Origin: Cyclina sinensis
Lineage: Eukaryota > Mollusca > Bivalvia > Venerida > Veneridae
Length of the DNA: 64,000 nucleotides
Assembly: GCA_012932295.1 (NCBI GenBank)
Contig: JAAONU010000061.1
Coordinates: 1 to 64,000, forward strand
Direction: 5' to 3'
The notes below the pieces were generated by a model. The model did no database searches. It saw only the letters and a program-made list of their open reading frames with translations, and was not told the origin of the DNA. Both the position numbers and the translations under genes were made by a program. Shown here in pieces: positions 25,401 to 40,400 of this stretch (the first letter of the stretch is position 1; each line of letters opens with the position of its first letter).

Positions 25401-28400
25401 TTTATTTTTCTTTATCAATAAAATCAATGTGTTCCAGGGACTTTAACCTTGGAAAAAGTACATTTTCAAAGAAGTGATGTTAATTTTATTTGTAGGCATA
25501 AACTGAATAAACCAAGCAGAAGTTCTGGCATGCAGCCTTGTATCAGTGTTGAGATCTCCACCAATCAGCTGTCTCATACACATCACATGATCCTAGAATC
25601 TGACCTCTGTGAAAGAGTCACATGTGTTGGAGGTGTGTTGCTGTCAAAAATAGCAGGCTCATCTGAAACAGAGGCTTCTTTACAAGTAAGTTTAATCTAT
25701 TTTAGATATATGTGCTTTAAACCTATCATATTCAAAAGATATATCTATTCAGCAGTTTGGCATCCCTACTTAAGAAGTCCTATGCTGATGGTTACAGACT
25801 TTATCATTTTTGTAAGTCTTTTTAAATATTTCCTACAAGTACATAAAAAAGTCAAAACTCACTAGTTTTGGTCTGTAACAGGCTTTACATTCCCTGAATG
25901 TGCATTTATATTGGTTAAAGGTCAGTCCAGCATTTTGGTACTGTAGTACACTACTAAACTCCTCATCTATACCACCATTAAGTTCAAATCTTCCTAGTAA
26001 CTGATATAAAGAACTCTCCTTTTCCATGCCATGGTATGTGGTTATTAATGTGTTCATTTATTATTTGTTTTACAATTTTAGGACTTGGACCTGTTACCTG
26101 TTCCTTCTAATGAGGCTAACCTACACAGTTTGGCACTAGCTGTGTCCTCTGGCAATCCAGTGCTGCTGCAGGGTGTGGTTGGGTCAGGAAAGACCAGTCT
26201 GGTTGAACACCTAGCAAGGCTGACTGGACGTTCTGGACCTCCAGCACTGATGAAGATACAGATGGGAGACCAGATGGACAGCAAGGTATTTTAAAGCGGC
26301 CATGAAAATTTGTCTCATTAATAATTCAAATTATGACAATTGTTTTATGTCTGAATCAGTAATCAAAGGGTGTGCTTGTTGTGTGTGATTCTAATTTAAA
26401 GATTGTTTTGCTTTCCCTGCTTGTACAGGTCTTAATTATTTCTTAATTAGCTATGTTCTTTATGAAAAAAATCCAAAGTCTTGAGTATTGAGCTAACCCT
26501 TATTAGAATTTAGCAAACTTGTGTGTAACCACAAGTACACTGTTGGGAGTGAGGTTTAGCCTCAACGACAGCCGCAAGTTGGCCACAGACATTATTGTAA
26601 AATATCATTGAAACTTGCCACAAGGGGATGAATAAAATCTTAATATAGATAAAAATATTTGTCTGCTCTCAACAAGTTGAATGGTTTCCTTGACTTTAAT
26701 AATAGCAAGCTTGAACATAATGACATATAAACTTCTTGAAAGAACATCATATGATAGCAAACTTAACAATACTGAAAGCATGAAAATACGTATGATGCAA
26801 AGTCTGATAAAAAATCTCCAGGGCACTGTCTGTTAGCTTGCTCGATTGTATTAATTAGTTCTGCCTCCATGCCACCTGGAGTGTACTGGAGTTATTGGAC
26901 AAGCTCCTGATTGTCTACTTCCAAGGTCCAAATAGGCTTGCTCCACACTATCAACTGGTTCAATTTATGTAGTAGACCTGAAGCAACTCTTTGTTGGTCA
27001 ACTCTGTGGTATTGAAAGTTTGGCCCATTCTGAAACCTGTCCAACTGAGGCTACTGCCCCAGCAACAAGGGTGCTGCAACATAAAAACAGAATCCACAGA
27101 CAAAAGGCACAATCCATGAGCAAAGCTACATGTATAAATTAAGCCAACATAAATTATTAATAGAATGCAAATAATTAGGTAGAAAAACTAACATGGGTGT
27201 GAGAGGGCGAATAATTTAATTTTGAGAAATGTGAAAGCTATTGGTCCATCTGCTGTGATGTGAAAAAGGAAGTTGCTTATATTTCATCAATTTCATTTAA
27301 AAATATTTGGTTTTATGACTTACTCAGCAACACTATAGTCTGATGAACTCTTTTCAGGCTCTGTTAGGTACGTATAGATGCACCGAGGTACCTGGAGAGT
27401 TTGTTTGGCAGCCAGGGGTACTAACACAGGCTGTCAACCATGGGTACTGGGTTCTCATGGAGGACATAGACTTTGCACCTATGGAAGTCATCTCGGTGCT
27501 GCTACCACTGCTAGAGACTCGGACTTTGTCAGTACCAGGTCATGGGGATAGTATTAAAGCTGCACCAGGGTTCCACCTTTTTGCGACTCAAAGGTTAGTG
27601 TTCCTAATTCTAATAGTAGTCAGAGTGAGCAACAAAACATTTTTTTCCTTTGTTTTGGAGAGCAATTAAGCAGTCTTTTAGCATTTTCTTTTTTCTCTTT
27701 TCTCTTTCATGATGCACTGCTGAATGGAATTATATGGTAAGAAAACGTTCAATCTGACGAATGAATGATTTGATTTCTTCTCTTTCATCTTGCCTTCTCT
27801 TTTCTGTGTGTGATAGTTCTCTCTGTGTTGTAGGGAAGTTATTACTCAAATGACATATAACATAGATTTGCACATGTGACTGAGAGAACCTATGTACCAC
27901 ATGAAGAAGTAGGGTGTACTTAAGTTTCTGATGTTTCGTGTCTTTTATGTTTATTTTACAGACTGCTGACTAGTACTGCTGGCTGGAACAAACAACAGAA
28001 TCGTAACAGTGCCTTACTTGACAAACTTTGGACATCTATTCTGGTGGAGCCACTCTCAAGAACTGAATTGTCTAAGGTAATTGATCCCTTTCAGTTGTGT
28101 ATGGTGAAGAGTTTTTTAATTTGGAAGTCAAGGTAACCTGGCATTTATCCTTGGTCAAGGATCAGCTACCAGTCCCTATCCTGTGAATGAATACTAATGC
28201 TTAACAGAATGAATTATTGTTAATAATTGTTAATACTTTGAAAATGCACATGCCTGGACCAGATAAACAATATAGAAACTGTGTTGAACCTGTTTTCATT
28301 GATATTTTAGGTATTATGCATCAAGTACCCTTGCTTGGAGACAGTGGTGGACAAGCTGTTGGATATCTATTTCCTGTTGTCTGCTGGTGGCCACCAGGGG

Positions 28401-31400
28401 GCTTCCAGTGTCACCATGGAGACAGAGATAGAGTCAGTTGGCAAATTTCTGTCTCATGATGGGCGTCAGATATCAACCAGGTAAATTCTTATTTTTTTCA
28501 AAGTCAGAGCATAGGAAATGCTTCTTTAACAAATAAGCAATGTATTCATTGTAGATTTATGTAGTTTTAAGAAAGTTACAACACTTCATGTATTTGTTTG
28601 AATTATTTTTAATGTTTTTGCTGGTGACTGAATGTCTCTTTTTTGCGACTGGTAAAAATATTACTGAAAATGTCTCCTGGATGAAACAATACTGGTATAC
28701 ATTTCTCACCAAATATTTAAAGCTGTATGATCACAGGTTAGGCAAGAAAATTGTGCTCAGCTTTCGAAGAATCCAGATTGACAGTTATACCTGTATCGTG
28801 AAGAGGCATTTAAAAATATCTCAAGAGAAGTAATAATAAAAGTATCGGAACTTCTTTTGCAGGGACCTAATAACCTGGTGTAGAAGGATTTCTAAAGATT
28901 TTGATGCATTTTCAACAGGGGCAGGCAACTTTGTCTTCCTAGAAGCCTTAGATTGTTTTGTGGCATGTCTATCAAAGCTTGACAAACGTATGCCCCTAGC
29001 AGAAGCTATAGGTGCTAAACTGAACATCACCAAAGTAAAGGTAAAGTTTATAGGTGTCAAACTAAACCATCAAAATTACAGTAAAATTCATTGGTGCCAA
29101 ACTAAACCAACAAACTTAAGGTAAAGTTTATTGGTGCCAAACTAAACCACAAAAATTAAGGGAAAGTTTATTGGTGCCAAACTAAACCACCAAAGTTAAG
29201 GTAAAGTTTATTTTATGCCAAACTAAACTGCCAAAATTAAGGTAAAGTTTATTTTATGCCAACCTTAACCACCAAAGTTAAGGTGAAGTTTATTGGTGCC
29301 AAATAAAACCACCAAAGTTAAGGTGAAGTTTATTGGTGCCAAATAAAATCACCAAAGTTAAGGTGAAGTTTATTGGTGCCAGATAAAACCACCAAAGTTA
29401 AGGTGAAGTTTATTGGTGCCAAATAAAACCACCAAAGTTAAGGTGAAGCTTATTGGTGCCAAATAAAACCACCAAAGGTAGGCAAAAGTTTAATGATGCC
29501 AAATAAAACCACTAAAGTTAAGGTAAAGTTTATAGGTGCCAAATTAAACCACCAAAGTTAAGGTGAAGTTTATTGGTGCCAGTTTAACTGAATTCTGTTT
29601 TGTTTTTTTTGTCAAAAGGTTAATAAGGTTTGCTATTTTCTTGTAGTTTCTGAATTTCATGTTTCAGGTGGAATACTTTAGTGGCAAATACAAACCAGAC
29701 ATTACAGTGTCCCCAAAGGCATTTACTGTAGGAAGGGCTACCTTGTCAGTGAAGGAGACATCTTCATTCTTACAATCAAGGTAAACATAACATTTGCTTT
29801 TATGAAATGAGTGTTTGTACAAGCCAGTTAGTGAAAAAAGTTACTAGTATTGCATTTTGCTAAGTTTTTATCACTTTTGACCAATTGTTCTTTGTATTTA
29901 CAAAACAAGAAATATATACAGATTATATATTCATTTATAACAGCCTATTGCTAAATGCCAGACCTAAGTGCCAACATTTTTGTAATTTGCAATTAACAAT
30001 ACCAATGAAGAAGAACTAACAACTGTATCTTGGGATTTAAACCTAAGTCACCTGTATGCATTGTGGTAAGTCTTGGAATAATGAAAAGAAAACGATGCTT
30101 ATAACTGTCACACTACAAGTTGTTGCAATATGTCTGAACAGAACAAAGTCCATAAAACAAGCAAAATGATATTTCAGAAAAAGGAGTACTTTTTCATACA
30201 CTCGCCAGACCAGTGTTTTATTAGAGAGAGTGGCTGCCTGTGTAAGTAACCAGGAACCAGTCTTACTGGTGGGAGAGACAGGAACTGGAAAAACCTCTAC
30301 TGTGCAATATCTGTCAGAACAATTAGGTATGATTTTCAGGGTAATCTTCACTGAGAGAAGTAAAGGTCTGTCATAGTTAAGTACTTTGATGTTTTGTATC
30401 TTCTAATTATTATGTAGGCTATTGTAACTTAGTGGTTAGGGCATTTGTCCAGTTCTATAGGTAAAGGCTTCAGAACTTCATTAGTGGTTTCCATAATTAT
30501 GCAAAGACAGTCTGATACTATGTGTGAACCGTGTCATAAGGCTGTAGTGGATAGTTCCTCTCTAGTAATTGATTCTGTCATTCAAAATGTGTTTAGAAAA
30601 ATGTGTCAGAATATTATATATTGTGATGGAGAATGTATAGTCTTATCAAGATTCATGACATTTAACTTAATTATAAGAATTCTATTTTAGGGCACAAGTT
30701 ACATGTGATCAATATGAACCAACAAAGTGACAGTGCCGATCTTCTTGGTGGGTAAGTAAAGAAATATTCTGTAGCATCTTAATGCCTTTCATAAAGTTTA
30801 AACAAATATTTTATTGCAAAATTAAGTTTTGTCTACTTACATAAAGGTCATTCCAGAAACTTCACAATTGTACGTCCCTATGCAGGAAGGCACTGTCAAA
30901 ATAGAAAATCCCCTTCTGAAGTTAATTTGATAAAAAAAAAAGACCACCTATATTAACGGACCAGCCCACTGACAGAATTTCTTTATTTCACCTTTCTGGG
31001 ATGGGATATACATGCGTGTTTAATTGGAATGGCCCTAATTTGAATTCTAATATGGTAAAAGGAAAAGTTCTAAAAGAAAACATTTTATGAGAAATGGATA
31101 CCTTATTATACATACTAGAAAGACTTATTCCAAGAAATCAGAGTAAAAATGTCTACCTGATAGCATTAGATAGGAATAAAGGGTAATATGTTTAATACCT
31201 GATAGACTTTCTTTATTATTAAAAGATTTTAGATACCCGTGGATGTAGTTATAGATAATACATTGTATGTGTTTGTAGATTTAAGCCTGTAGATGTGAGA
31301 CATATTATAAAGCCATTCTACGAGGATTTTGAGTTACTGTTCTGCAAAAGCTTCTCCAGGAAACAAAATGCCAAGTTCCTGGATCATTTGCACGTAAGTA

Positions 31401-34400
31401 TAAATGTAAATACTAAACATTTAATGGTAGACAACCCTGGCACAAAAGTTCTGCCATTGACTTTCCTTTGTGATTTGTTAAAGACAGATTTACCAGTTAA
31501 TTTGAGCCAAATTATAATGCAAAAACAAGTTAAATCTGTGAGAGTTTTGCATTAAATTTTTTTTTAAATGCTAATATAGAAGAACTTTTTTGTATGTAGA
31601 AAATGAGCTTTTTTTAAAGGTTTTGCAATATCTTTAAATTGATATGCATACCAAAACAATTTTTATTAGAAAAATAAGGTCAAATTATGGTCATTAGATG
31701 CAGAATTCAGTTTATCATTGACGTCTTAATATGGATGTTACATTATGTGTTATTGGTATATTTGTCATTAACTCTATTTTTTTAATGCTTTTCTACTTTA
31801 GAACTCTTTTGGTAAGAGGAAATGGGACAACTTGTTCTATTTGATGGAACATACTACAAAGTCAGCTTTGCAGAAGTTTGAGAAAGGTACAGTATACATC
31901 GATGTTACAATAAGCAGGTCATAACTTTTTGAGAGTAGCATTGTTTTGATGGAAGGGGATGAAACTTGGTACGATTGTTCCTTGTATTAAGCTCTGCTAA
32001 ATTTGTAAAAAGTATTCGTATTGAGATTGACATTTTTCTTTTGTCAGTGTGGTTAAAAGCAAAATATACATGTATAACATGGAATTTAGGCTGAGTTGTA
32101 ACAAAGTTGCATAGAGAATGATTAAGTGGCTGTTGAAAATTATAAAACTAAACTGATTTGCCTGAAGAAATTATGAAGATTTTCCCCACTCTTTTCAGAA
32201 TCAAAGTTTCTAAGGAAGTGGCAGAAGACTTCAAAACAGCTGTCACAGTTGAAGATACAGGTGCATCAGACACAGAATACACTGGCCTTTACCTTTATGG
32301 AGGTAGGGTATAATACTTTAACTTCAATATCATTGTAGTACTTCTCTCTTGTAGCAGTAGCATTATGTTTCCTATTCTTGGATCTTTGTAACCAGTGTTT
32401 GAGGTTCATTGGTTAGAATTCATCTTCCAAATTGACTGCTTTATGTGAAACAGTAGTATTTTCTAGTCAGTTAACCATTTGCAGTTCGTTTTGGATCTTT
32501 AGACTGAATTTTAGTAAATGTTTTGTCCTTATTACTTAGAATTTCAAACCCATGCAGAAAAAAAAGATTTTTTTCCCTTAAATATCAGTTCCCTTTCTTC
32601 AAAAATGAGCATATGTGGGAATATTTAGCTTTAATTGGGAAGTATGTACTTATCTCTGCTATTTCTTGTTTCAGGGAACCTTGGTGAAGGCGATAAGATC
32701 AGGAGACTGGGTGTTGTTAGATGAGATAAATCTGGCTGCCATGGAAACCTTGGAATGTTTAAGTGGTTTACTGGAGAGGACCACAGGTTCAGTCTTGCTC
32801 ATGGAGAGAGGGTAAGTTGCATGTACCACACCAAAGTAAGACTATAACTTTGACTTGCACATCCTTTTTCTATGCAAGTTACCGTCCCCTTACTGCATAA
32901 AAAAAAAAAAATCTTATCTTGAAGGCATATGTTATTTAGATTTTGATATGCAGTCAGTCACAAACCAGAGAAATAGAAAGTTATAGCCGTACGAAATAAA
33001 GCAAGCATAACGGAGGACAAAACTTTCATCCCAGCTAGAATGAAAAAGGTTATGTTCAGAACCTAAAACATATATCCCAGATACTGAGCAGTTTTCCCAA
33101 TTGTTTTGCTGTGTAAATAACAGGAAGGTACATGTACCATTCATAAGCTTTGCATGTTCATCGTCCAGATGGTATATTTCAGTGATGTGGAGCCAGTCAT
33201 ACGTCATCCAGAGTTCCGTCTGTTTGCCTGTATGAATCCAGCAACTGATGTCGGCAAAAAGGACTTGTCCCCTGGTATTAGAAATAGGTCAGTTCTATCT
33301 TTTAACTTTTCTCAGCTGAAGGCAACTGCTTTTCCCTTTTTGACGGGTACAGACAGTGTTTATCTTACAGATCTGTGTTTGTCTGATCATGATCTGTACT
33401 GTTCGTTAATTAATAGTTGGTTAATTAATATAGTTACAAGTGATAAATCAGTCTGTCCAAATTGTATGATTGACATACATGTATGATTTTTAGAAAACAG
33501 GTTGAACCTTATATAAATAGGAAGCTTTAATACATTTGTGTATTTGTTGGTGTTACTGACATATTTTATGCTTATGGCTTCAGTGTAATCTTTCCCTAGT
33601 ATCACAGAATAACACCTGCTTTTATGATGTACGTTTAAACATATTCATTTGACTGGTAAATTGAGGTCCAGTTGACCATTTTGTTAATTAATCTGAATCC
33701 ATTCTCTGCTTAGACTTTGACTATCTTGTTTGTTATTTCAGGTTCACAGAGTTGTTTGTGGATGAGTTAGAGGACCCAGCTGACTTGAAGATTCTTGTCT
33801 GTGATTATCTACAGGGTCTGTCATTAACTGCTGGACAGGTAATACATTCTATAACTATTCGTGGCCTGATATATATTTCTGGAATATTGTTGGGAAAAGC
33901 TTACTTTAGTTCTTTTCTTGTAAAATCTCAAATTTTGCTCTTTCAATTTCAGTGTCTGACTCAATTAAAGATGTGTATTATAAATATTATTGACAGTTAA
34001 CTTGTTCTTACAGAACTTGTCCCTTTAAATGATATAGGTAGCCTGTACCTGTTACTATACTGAAAACTAAGACTGTGTGTGTCATACCATGTAGTAACTA
34101 GCCTTTGTCAAGTTTATTGATAATCTACGAGGTTTGTTTCCATTTAAGTCTGTAGTACTTGGGTAAAAATTGGACCTGGTAATGAAGTGGATTACAAGCA
34201 ATTTAAATGAAACTCTTTGTGAAGTGTAAACTGAATCCAGTTTAAGCAGATAAGCCCTTTTAAATCAAATGAAGCATTACAGTGTGATTTTTTCTGGACC
34301 TTCACTAGAAATGTTTTTAATGCTTTTGTAAATACACATTGAACAGAATTATGGAATTCCAGTACATGTATTTCATAGGTTGATGGTATTGTAAAATTTT

Positions 34401-37400
34401 ACCTCACAATTCGGAATGAGGCTTCAAAGAAACTGACAGATGGGACAGGCCATCCACCACATTACAGTCTAAGGACTTTGTGTCGGGCCCTAAGGTATGC
34501 TGCCAGAAACACATGTGGTTCTGTACCCAGGTCACTATATGAGGTAAGGTATTGTCTTATATGAAGTTGTAATAATTTTAGTTCAGGGTTTCTTTACAAT
34601 AAGTATTTTACCTCAGTTTTTATGTAATTTTCACTGTAACCAGCCTAATTTTGAGCACACAGCAGTGATCCTTTTGTTTGACCTGTGTGTAAAGCTTTTA
34701 GTGTGTACAAATATTTGATTGGCTGGTGCCAAACAATAAATGTTTGAATACAGTAGGTATGTATTGTGCTCAAATAAAGACTTTTATCCTTTCACTAATA
34801 ACACTTTCGAACTAATAACAAGGTGCCGGATATTTTTCTTTATCTACGGCAGTTGGTCACGTGACGTTGATATACGACACATGATATGTCATGGACTACT
34901 TTAATCAGAAGGAAGTGATAAAATTGATGTTATTACAAACAGAGACTACTTGAATAAAAAATTAAATATTTCAATTTGTAAATCTTACAAAATAGTGATC
35001 ATTTAAGGAAATAAAGTTACTGAAACTTTGGAACTATTTTTTTGTGTGCAAATGTACCACTGCCGGATAACCTTGACATTAGCCTAAATTGAAACACTTT
35101 AAAGATAGATTTTCAACATCTTAAGTAAATTCAATATCTTAAGTTAATTATTTCCAAATGCCAGATGTGACAGGATAAATAGAATAATAGGTTAGTGTCT
35201 TAATTGAGAAAGTTTATCTGGCTCGGCTGCGGAATTTATTGGGTGAGCCGCAGGCGAACCCGATAAATTCCTACACCTTGCCAGATAAACTTTCTCATAT
35301 TAAGACACTAACCTATTATTCTCTATGTATTGGACAAGTCAGGCATTGTTTTGTTGACTTGAAAACAGTAGAATTTCAAAAGTTAGTACATTTTATCTTT
35401 CTACCACTAACAGCATATAAGTTGTTATTTCCATTTCTTGAATCATTTTAAACCTCCTTCACTAAAATATACCATTTTGTCTTGTAATTCAGTGATTCTA
35501 AAGAAGGTGGAGTCTTTGTGTAGTGAATTTATATTTTGTTGAATTCCAGGGCTTTTGTTTGAGTTTCCTAACACAGTTAGACAGATCATCCCACCCTGTC
35601 GTACAGCAGTTAGTCTGTCAGCATGTTCTAGGGAAGGCCAGTGTCAAGTCAGTTCTCAAGCAAGCCCTGCCCATGCCTGCTGGTGGGTGGAGTTTAAATT
35701 TTGAAGGGTACTGGATCACTGTCGGGGATCATGAACCCTGTGTCCCAGACGACTACATTCTGACACCATCAGTAAGGGCCAACTTAAAAGATCTAGCCAG
35801 GGTGGTGTCAGCAGGGTATGTAGGAGAAAGAACAATTATTTCTCTTTGTCAATTAAAAAACGTTTATGACTTTGTAATGTGCCTGTGTAGATGCAGTCTT
35901 AGACTCTGGTTCCTTAAGTCAGTCAATTAAAAATTGTTATTCTTTTTTTTTGGCCAAGTTTCAGGTATTTAGTTTAGTCAACATATTTCTGAGTTTAAAT
36001 GTCAGTTTTACTTAATGAAGACAATCTGTTTTAAGTAAATAACTGATTTCTGAGAGAATAAGTGTTTTCAATCATTATAAGTAAAATAAGTGGGAATTTA
36101 GACATTTAATTTACCTAGGAAAAATGATTTAAAGATGAAATGTTCTTGCAGTTTTCAGGTTGTCATACCTGGTACTTTATATTCTTGAAGCAGAAAGACT
36201 ATAAAAACAACATATTTCAATCCAGCTTATGTTTCAGACAACACCCAGTATTACTACAAGGAGAAACCTCTGTAGGGAAAACCAGTCTGATAAAATGGCT
36301 GGCCCAGTCCACTGGTAACACATGTGTACGTGTTAACAATCATGAACACACAGATCTGCAGGAATATGTTGGTTGTTACGCAGCAGATGAAAACGGGAAA
36401 CTTGCTTTCAAAGAAGGTATCTATCAGATTGTGTTTTACTTTTGGGAAAAAGTTTAGAAGTTAGCTTTTGAATTATTTGAGTTATTCGCAATGTATTGTT
36501 TTAAGTGTTTTGTAATATATACTTGGAATTTTACTTCACTACTAAATGATTTACAAACATGGATACCTCTTCTTATCAAAAACGTAAAACTGCATTTGAA
36601 ATTAAGTCCCACCATCTTAGAGACAGTAAATTATATATATATCATGTCAGTGAAAGGAGGAATGGACAATAGCCCACTGGGACAATGGCCCACTAGGACA
36701 GTAGCCCACTGGACAATATCCCACTGGACAATAGCCCACTCCTAAATTTGGCAGGGGACAATAGCCCACTGCTTATCAAAAAGGGTTCAAAATCAAATTA
36801 GCACAATTTCGTGAGAAAGTACCCACTTGGGATTTAAACTATTTACATCTATATATTTTTGACACAAATCCAATCCTTTGTCTGTTTATAGTCAAAACAT
36901 TTATTTTCAAATTCAAAAATACTGTGTGTTTTTACTCTTTTATATCCTTTGTCTACTAAATAAAACATGAGTAAAATAGACCTGGTAAAAAATCCTTTGG
37001 ATCTGGATCAGCTGTTTGTTTAAACAGAAATGTCAGAATTAAAAAAATAGTCTACACTGTTGACTAATAAATACTTACATTTTGAACTAATTTCATTGTC
37101 AATTTCTTAGTTAAATGCATAATTATGCATATGAGTGGGCTATTGTCCTAGTGGGCTGTTTTTCCAGTGGGCTATTGTCCTACACTCCAGTGAAAGCTAT
37201 TTAATGCCTCCAATTCTATTTATTTTAATTTTCTAGGTGTTCTGGTTGAGGCTATGAAGAAAGGACACTGGATTATTCTAGATGAATTAAACTTGGCTCC
37301 AACAGATGTTCTTGAGGCTCTCAACAGGGTTAGCATTATTATATTTATCAGTCATCATCTTCTTTTACTTCAAAATTTGGAGTTTGTAGAAATTATAATT

Positions 37401-40400
37401 TAAAGGTCTGTGGCAAAATCCTTCCTTAGATTGAGAAGTTTGCTGTTATTTGAAGAGTATTAGAGCCAAGCACTCATTTACTTAGTATACAATCATTAAG
37501 AAAGGTTCTTGCAAACATACAGACATTCCAACAGACATATTATGTTTGGTATTTCAGTTACTGGATGACAACAGAGAGTTATACATACCGGAGACACAGG
37601 AGACAGTAAAGGCTCATGGGAAATTCATGTTGTTTGCTACCCAGAATCCCCCTGGACAGTATGGTGGCAGAAAGGTCAGAATGGTTTTTATGGTCCAGCA
37701 CCACCTGATTGTATCATTCATTAAATGTATGCAAAATGTGCTGTGCACATCTCTTGTTGAAACAGTTTAACAAAATTTCAGAAATGTAAAGAGAAAATCT
37801 GTTGGAGTTACTGTCAACTGTGTAATCAAGCTGAATTTTGAGATCATATGATGTTACATTGTCTATAACTGCTCTGACAACTTGACAGAAATAAGTGTTT
37901 ACTTGTGTTTATGAAGACTAAAAGACTTTTTATCTTAAGATACTTTACTTCTGCAACTATTTTTTGATTATACTTCCAGAAGTGTTCTAGTAAAAATGGA
38001 AAACATGTAGCAGATACAATAGCTTTGTAACTAACTTTTGGTGTTGTTGATTAGGAAGATTTTCATTTCAGATGCTATCTAGAGCATTCAGGAATAGGTT
38101 TGTAGAATTGCACTTTGATCAGATACCCAGTAAGGAATTGGAAACTATTCTTCACGAGAGATGTGACATCCCCTTATCTTATGCCCGTCGTCTGGTAGCA
38201 GTCATGTTGGAGCTGCAAACTAGAAGAAGGGGTTCAGGGGTGTTTGCCGGTAAAATGGGTTTCATGACACTCCGAGACCTGTTCAGATGGGCAGGAAGGT
38301 ACAAGTGTCCTGAGATGGATGGAAAAAAGTTCTATGATTGGGACAAACACCTGGCCGACCAAGGTTAGTATCAATAAGATTTTTCCATATTAGAAATTTC
38401 TCAGCAGTTACATGTTGTGGCATATCCCAACAAGAATTTTCTCAGTATGATTTGTAAATCCTAAAGAAATAAACATGACAGTCAGTTCCATGTGATACTA
38501 TTGGGATTTCCTAGCTTTATATTAGACAGCACACTGTTATTCTTACATCTGAGTTCTGTGTTGGTGTCAGTATTATTGATAGTCATTGAAAACACTGAAC
38601 TTTCATGCAAGAATGTCCATCAAAGCTGGATGTGATTGAGATTTGCACAGAAAGCAGTTTGTAGCAGTTTAGAAATAAATACATATAGTTAATAAAATGA
38701 GATAACCTGCACTGTAAATGATCTTAATGATTGACAGATAAAACTGTATTCTTTTCAGGATACATGTTATTGGCTGGGAGGGTTAGGAAACATGAAGAAG
38801 CAGATGTCATACAGGAAGTGATTCAGAAACACTTCAAGTGTAAACTTAGTGCAAGTTCACTGTTTACAGTGAATGCTTCCACTTCACTGACATCTAAATC
38901 AACATTGGAATCTGTGATTGGCCAATCAGCAGAGGGGTTTCATCATGTAGTTTGGACCTACAATATGAGAAGATTGGCTGTTTTGATTGGACAAGCCATA
39001 AGATACAAGGAACCAGTATTGCTTGTTGGAGAAACTGGGTAGGTATCTCATTTGATTTCTTGTATGATAAATTCCTTGTACAATTTGATTGAAAGAATCG
39101 TTGCAAGTCAGACAGAAACTCTTTTTCGTAATGGAATGGGGGGCCCCATTCTGATTAAAGTAAAGTTAAGACAGGTAATTCATTACATCTTTCTGACCTC
39201 TGATTATATTACTGAAGCAAAGATATAACATTGCAGAGTAACTGCACACAATTTAAGATATGAAGAACTGTGGCTGTACAGTTGTATATGAAATAATCTT
39301 GCTAACAGAAGGAACAATTTCCTGTGAATTTCAGATGTGGTAAGACAACAATGTGCCAGTTGTATGCAGCACTGTATAAGACTCTTCTACACAGTGTCAA
39401 CTGTCATCTGCATACTGAAAGTGCTGACTTTCTCGGAAGTCTGAGGCCTGTGAGAGATCACACTGAGGTAAGTGTTATGAGTAATAGGTTTGTAAAAGTG
39501 AAGTGTATTTGATCTAAATTGACTCAGAAGTGAGAATTTTAACTTTCTTTTGCCTGGTCTGTCTTTCTGGTGTAGTCTTAACAATTTCTACCAACTAGAC
39601 CTTCTATGTCAGATAGCTAGAATCTCAGCAAGAATGATTGCAGGGTTCCCGCTGCAATTTGCCAATTTCGCAAATGGCGAATGAATATTTGGAAGTGGCG
39701 AAAAAAAGCATAAAAAAATTCTTTTTCTGATGTATATTTTAAAAAAATGCCCTAATTGATTGCTGATTGATAAATCCAGATGAAAGTTGTGAAAAGTGTT
39801 ACTGCCAGCGGCGATTACATGTCAATTCGACCTTATTGTCGACGGTCACATGTTGGGAGAATTACTCGCCGAAATTGCAAAATTTGAAATTTGTTTTAGG
39901 CTGCTTGATTACATCGCCAGTGGAAAGCAATGTTAAAATAATTAAAAAGTATTTACTCCCACACAATTTAATGTAGAACAACCAAAATTATGTATTTCTG
40001 CAGAAAACAGAAAATTTTTCAATTGTCACATATTTTCGCGACTCCGATTTTTTTTATAATTATTTAAAACGAAAAGAAGCAATGTTCTGTTTAAAAATCT
40101 TTAGTACAAAGACAAAAAAATATAAGTACATTGGTGATGATGCCATTTTTCAGTAAGTGATCCAGAAAAAAAGGGCTGCATTCTGTGAATGTCTGCAAGT
40201 CTAATTTCTATACGCTAATTAAAGCCATGGTTTTATGTAGATCTAAGAAAACAGTGGAGGTATCAATATATCTGAACTTTTGGCTATCTTTTTTAAATCA
40301 TGAATATTGGCTATTATTTTTTTAAGCCAGTGTGAGCCCTGATAATGATAAATCAATTGTAATTTGTTGATATGATGTATGTAGATTTTAGAAAATTAAA

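Larger units (their letters stand above)
19486..25685 (+). other. MDN1: MDN1 N-terminal domain, exons 1-6
   Basis: Exons: 19486-19590, 21941-22158, 23181-23277, 23945-24072, 24416-24523, 25496-25685 (residues 1-282). This part precedes the AAA ring and in midasin contacts the pre-60S particle. It is the least conserved part. Recognisable matches to vertebrate midasin are CRPLLLDIVWRC in exon 2, LIHDNNDVRW at the exon 4-5 boundary and ERVTCVGGVLL in exon 6. Exon 3 is followed by a tandem donor (CAGGTATCACAGGTATCG). A small exon between 23,290 and 23,944 may have been missed, since the alignment is shorter than in vertebrates there. Confidence 0.75.
34379..38363 (+). other. MDN1: MDN1 AAA2 lid and AAA3, exons 21-26
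   Basis: Exons: 34379-34543, 35550-35815, 36238-36416, 37237-37328, 37558-37674, 38072-38363. Exon 21 carries GHPPHYSLRTLCRALRYA, the lid of AAA2. Exon 23 has Walker A GETSVGKTS (near residue 1057) and VNNHEHTDLQEYVGCY. Exon 24 has Walker B WIILDELNLAP. Exon 25 has FATQNPPGQYGGRK. Exon 26 begins with AFRNRFVELHFD and ends in the lid. This is a complete active-looking AAA3 site. Confidence 0.95.

Noticed and set aside
29008..29580. CRISPR-like spacing of 40-bp repeats
   Set aside because: No unique spacers; plain tandem repeats in a eukaryotic intron.
35239..35451. Small plus-strand frame starting in the hairpin
   Set aside because: Begins inside the inverted repeat and has no protein-like features.
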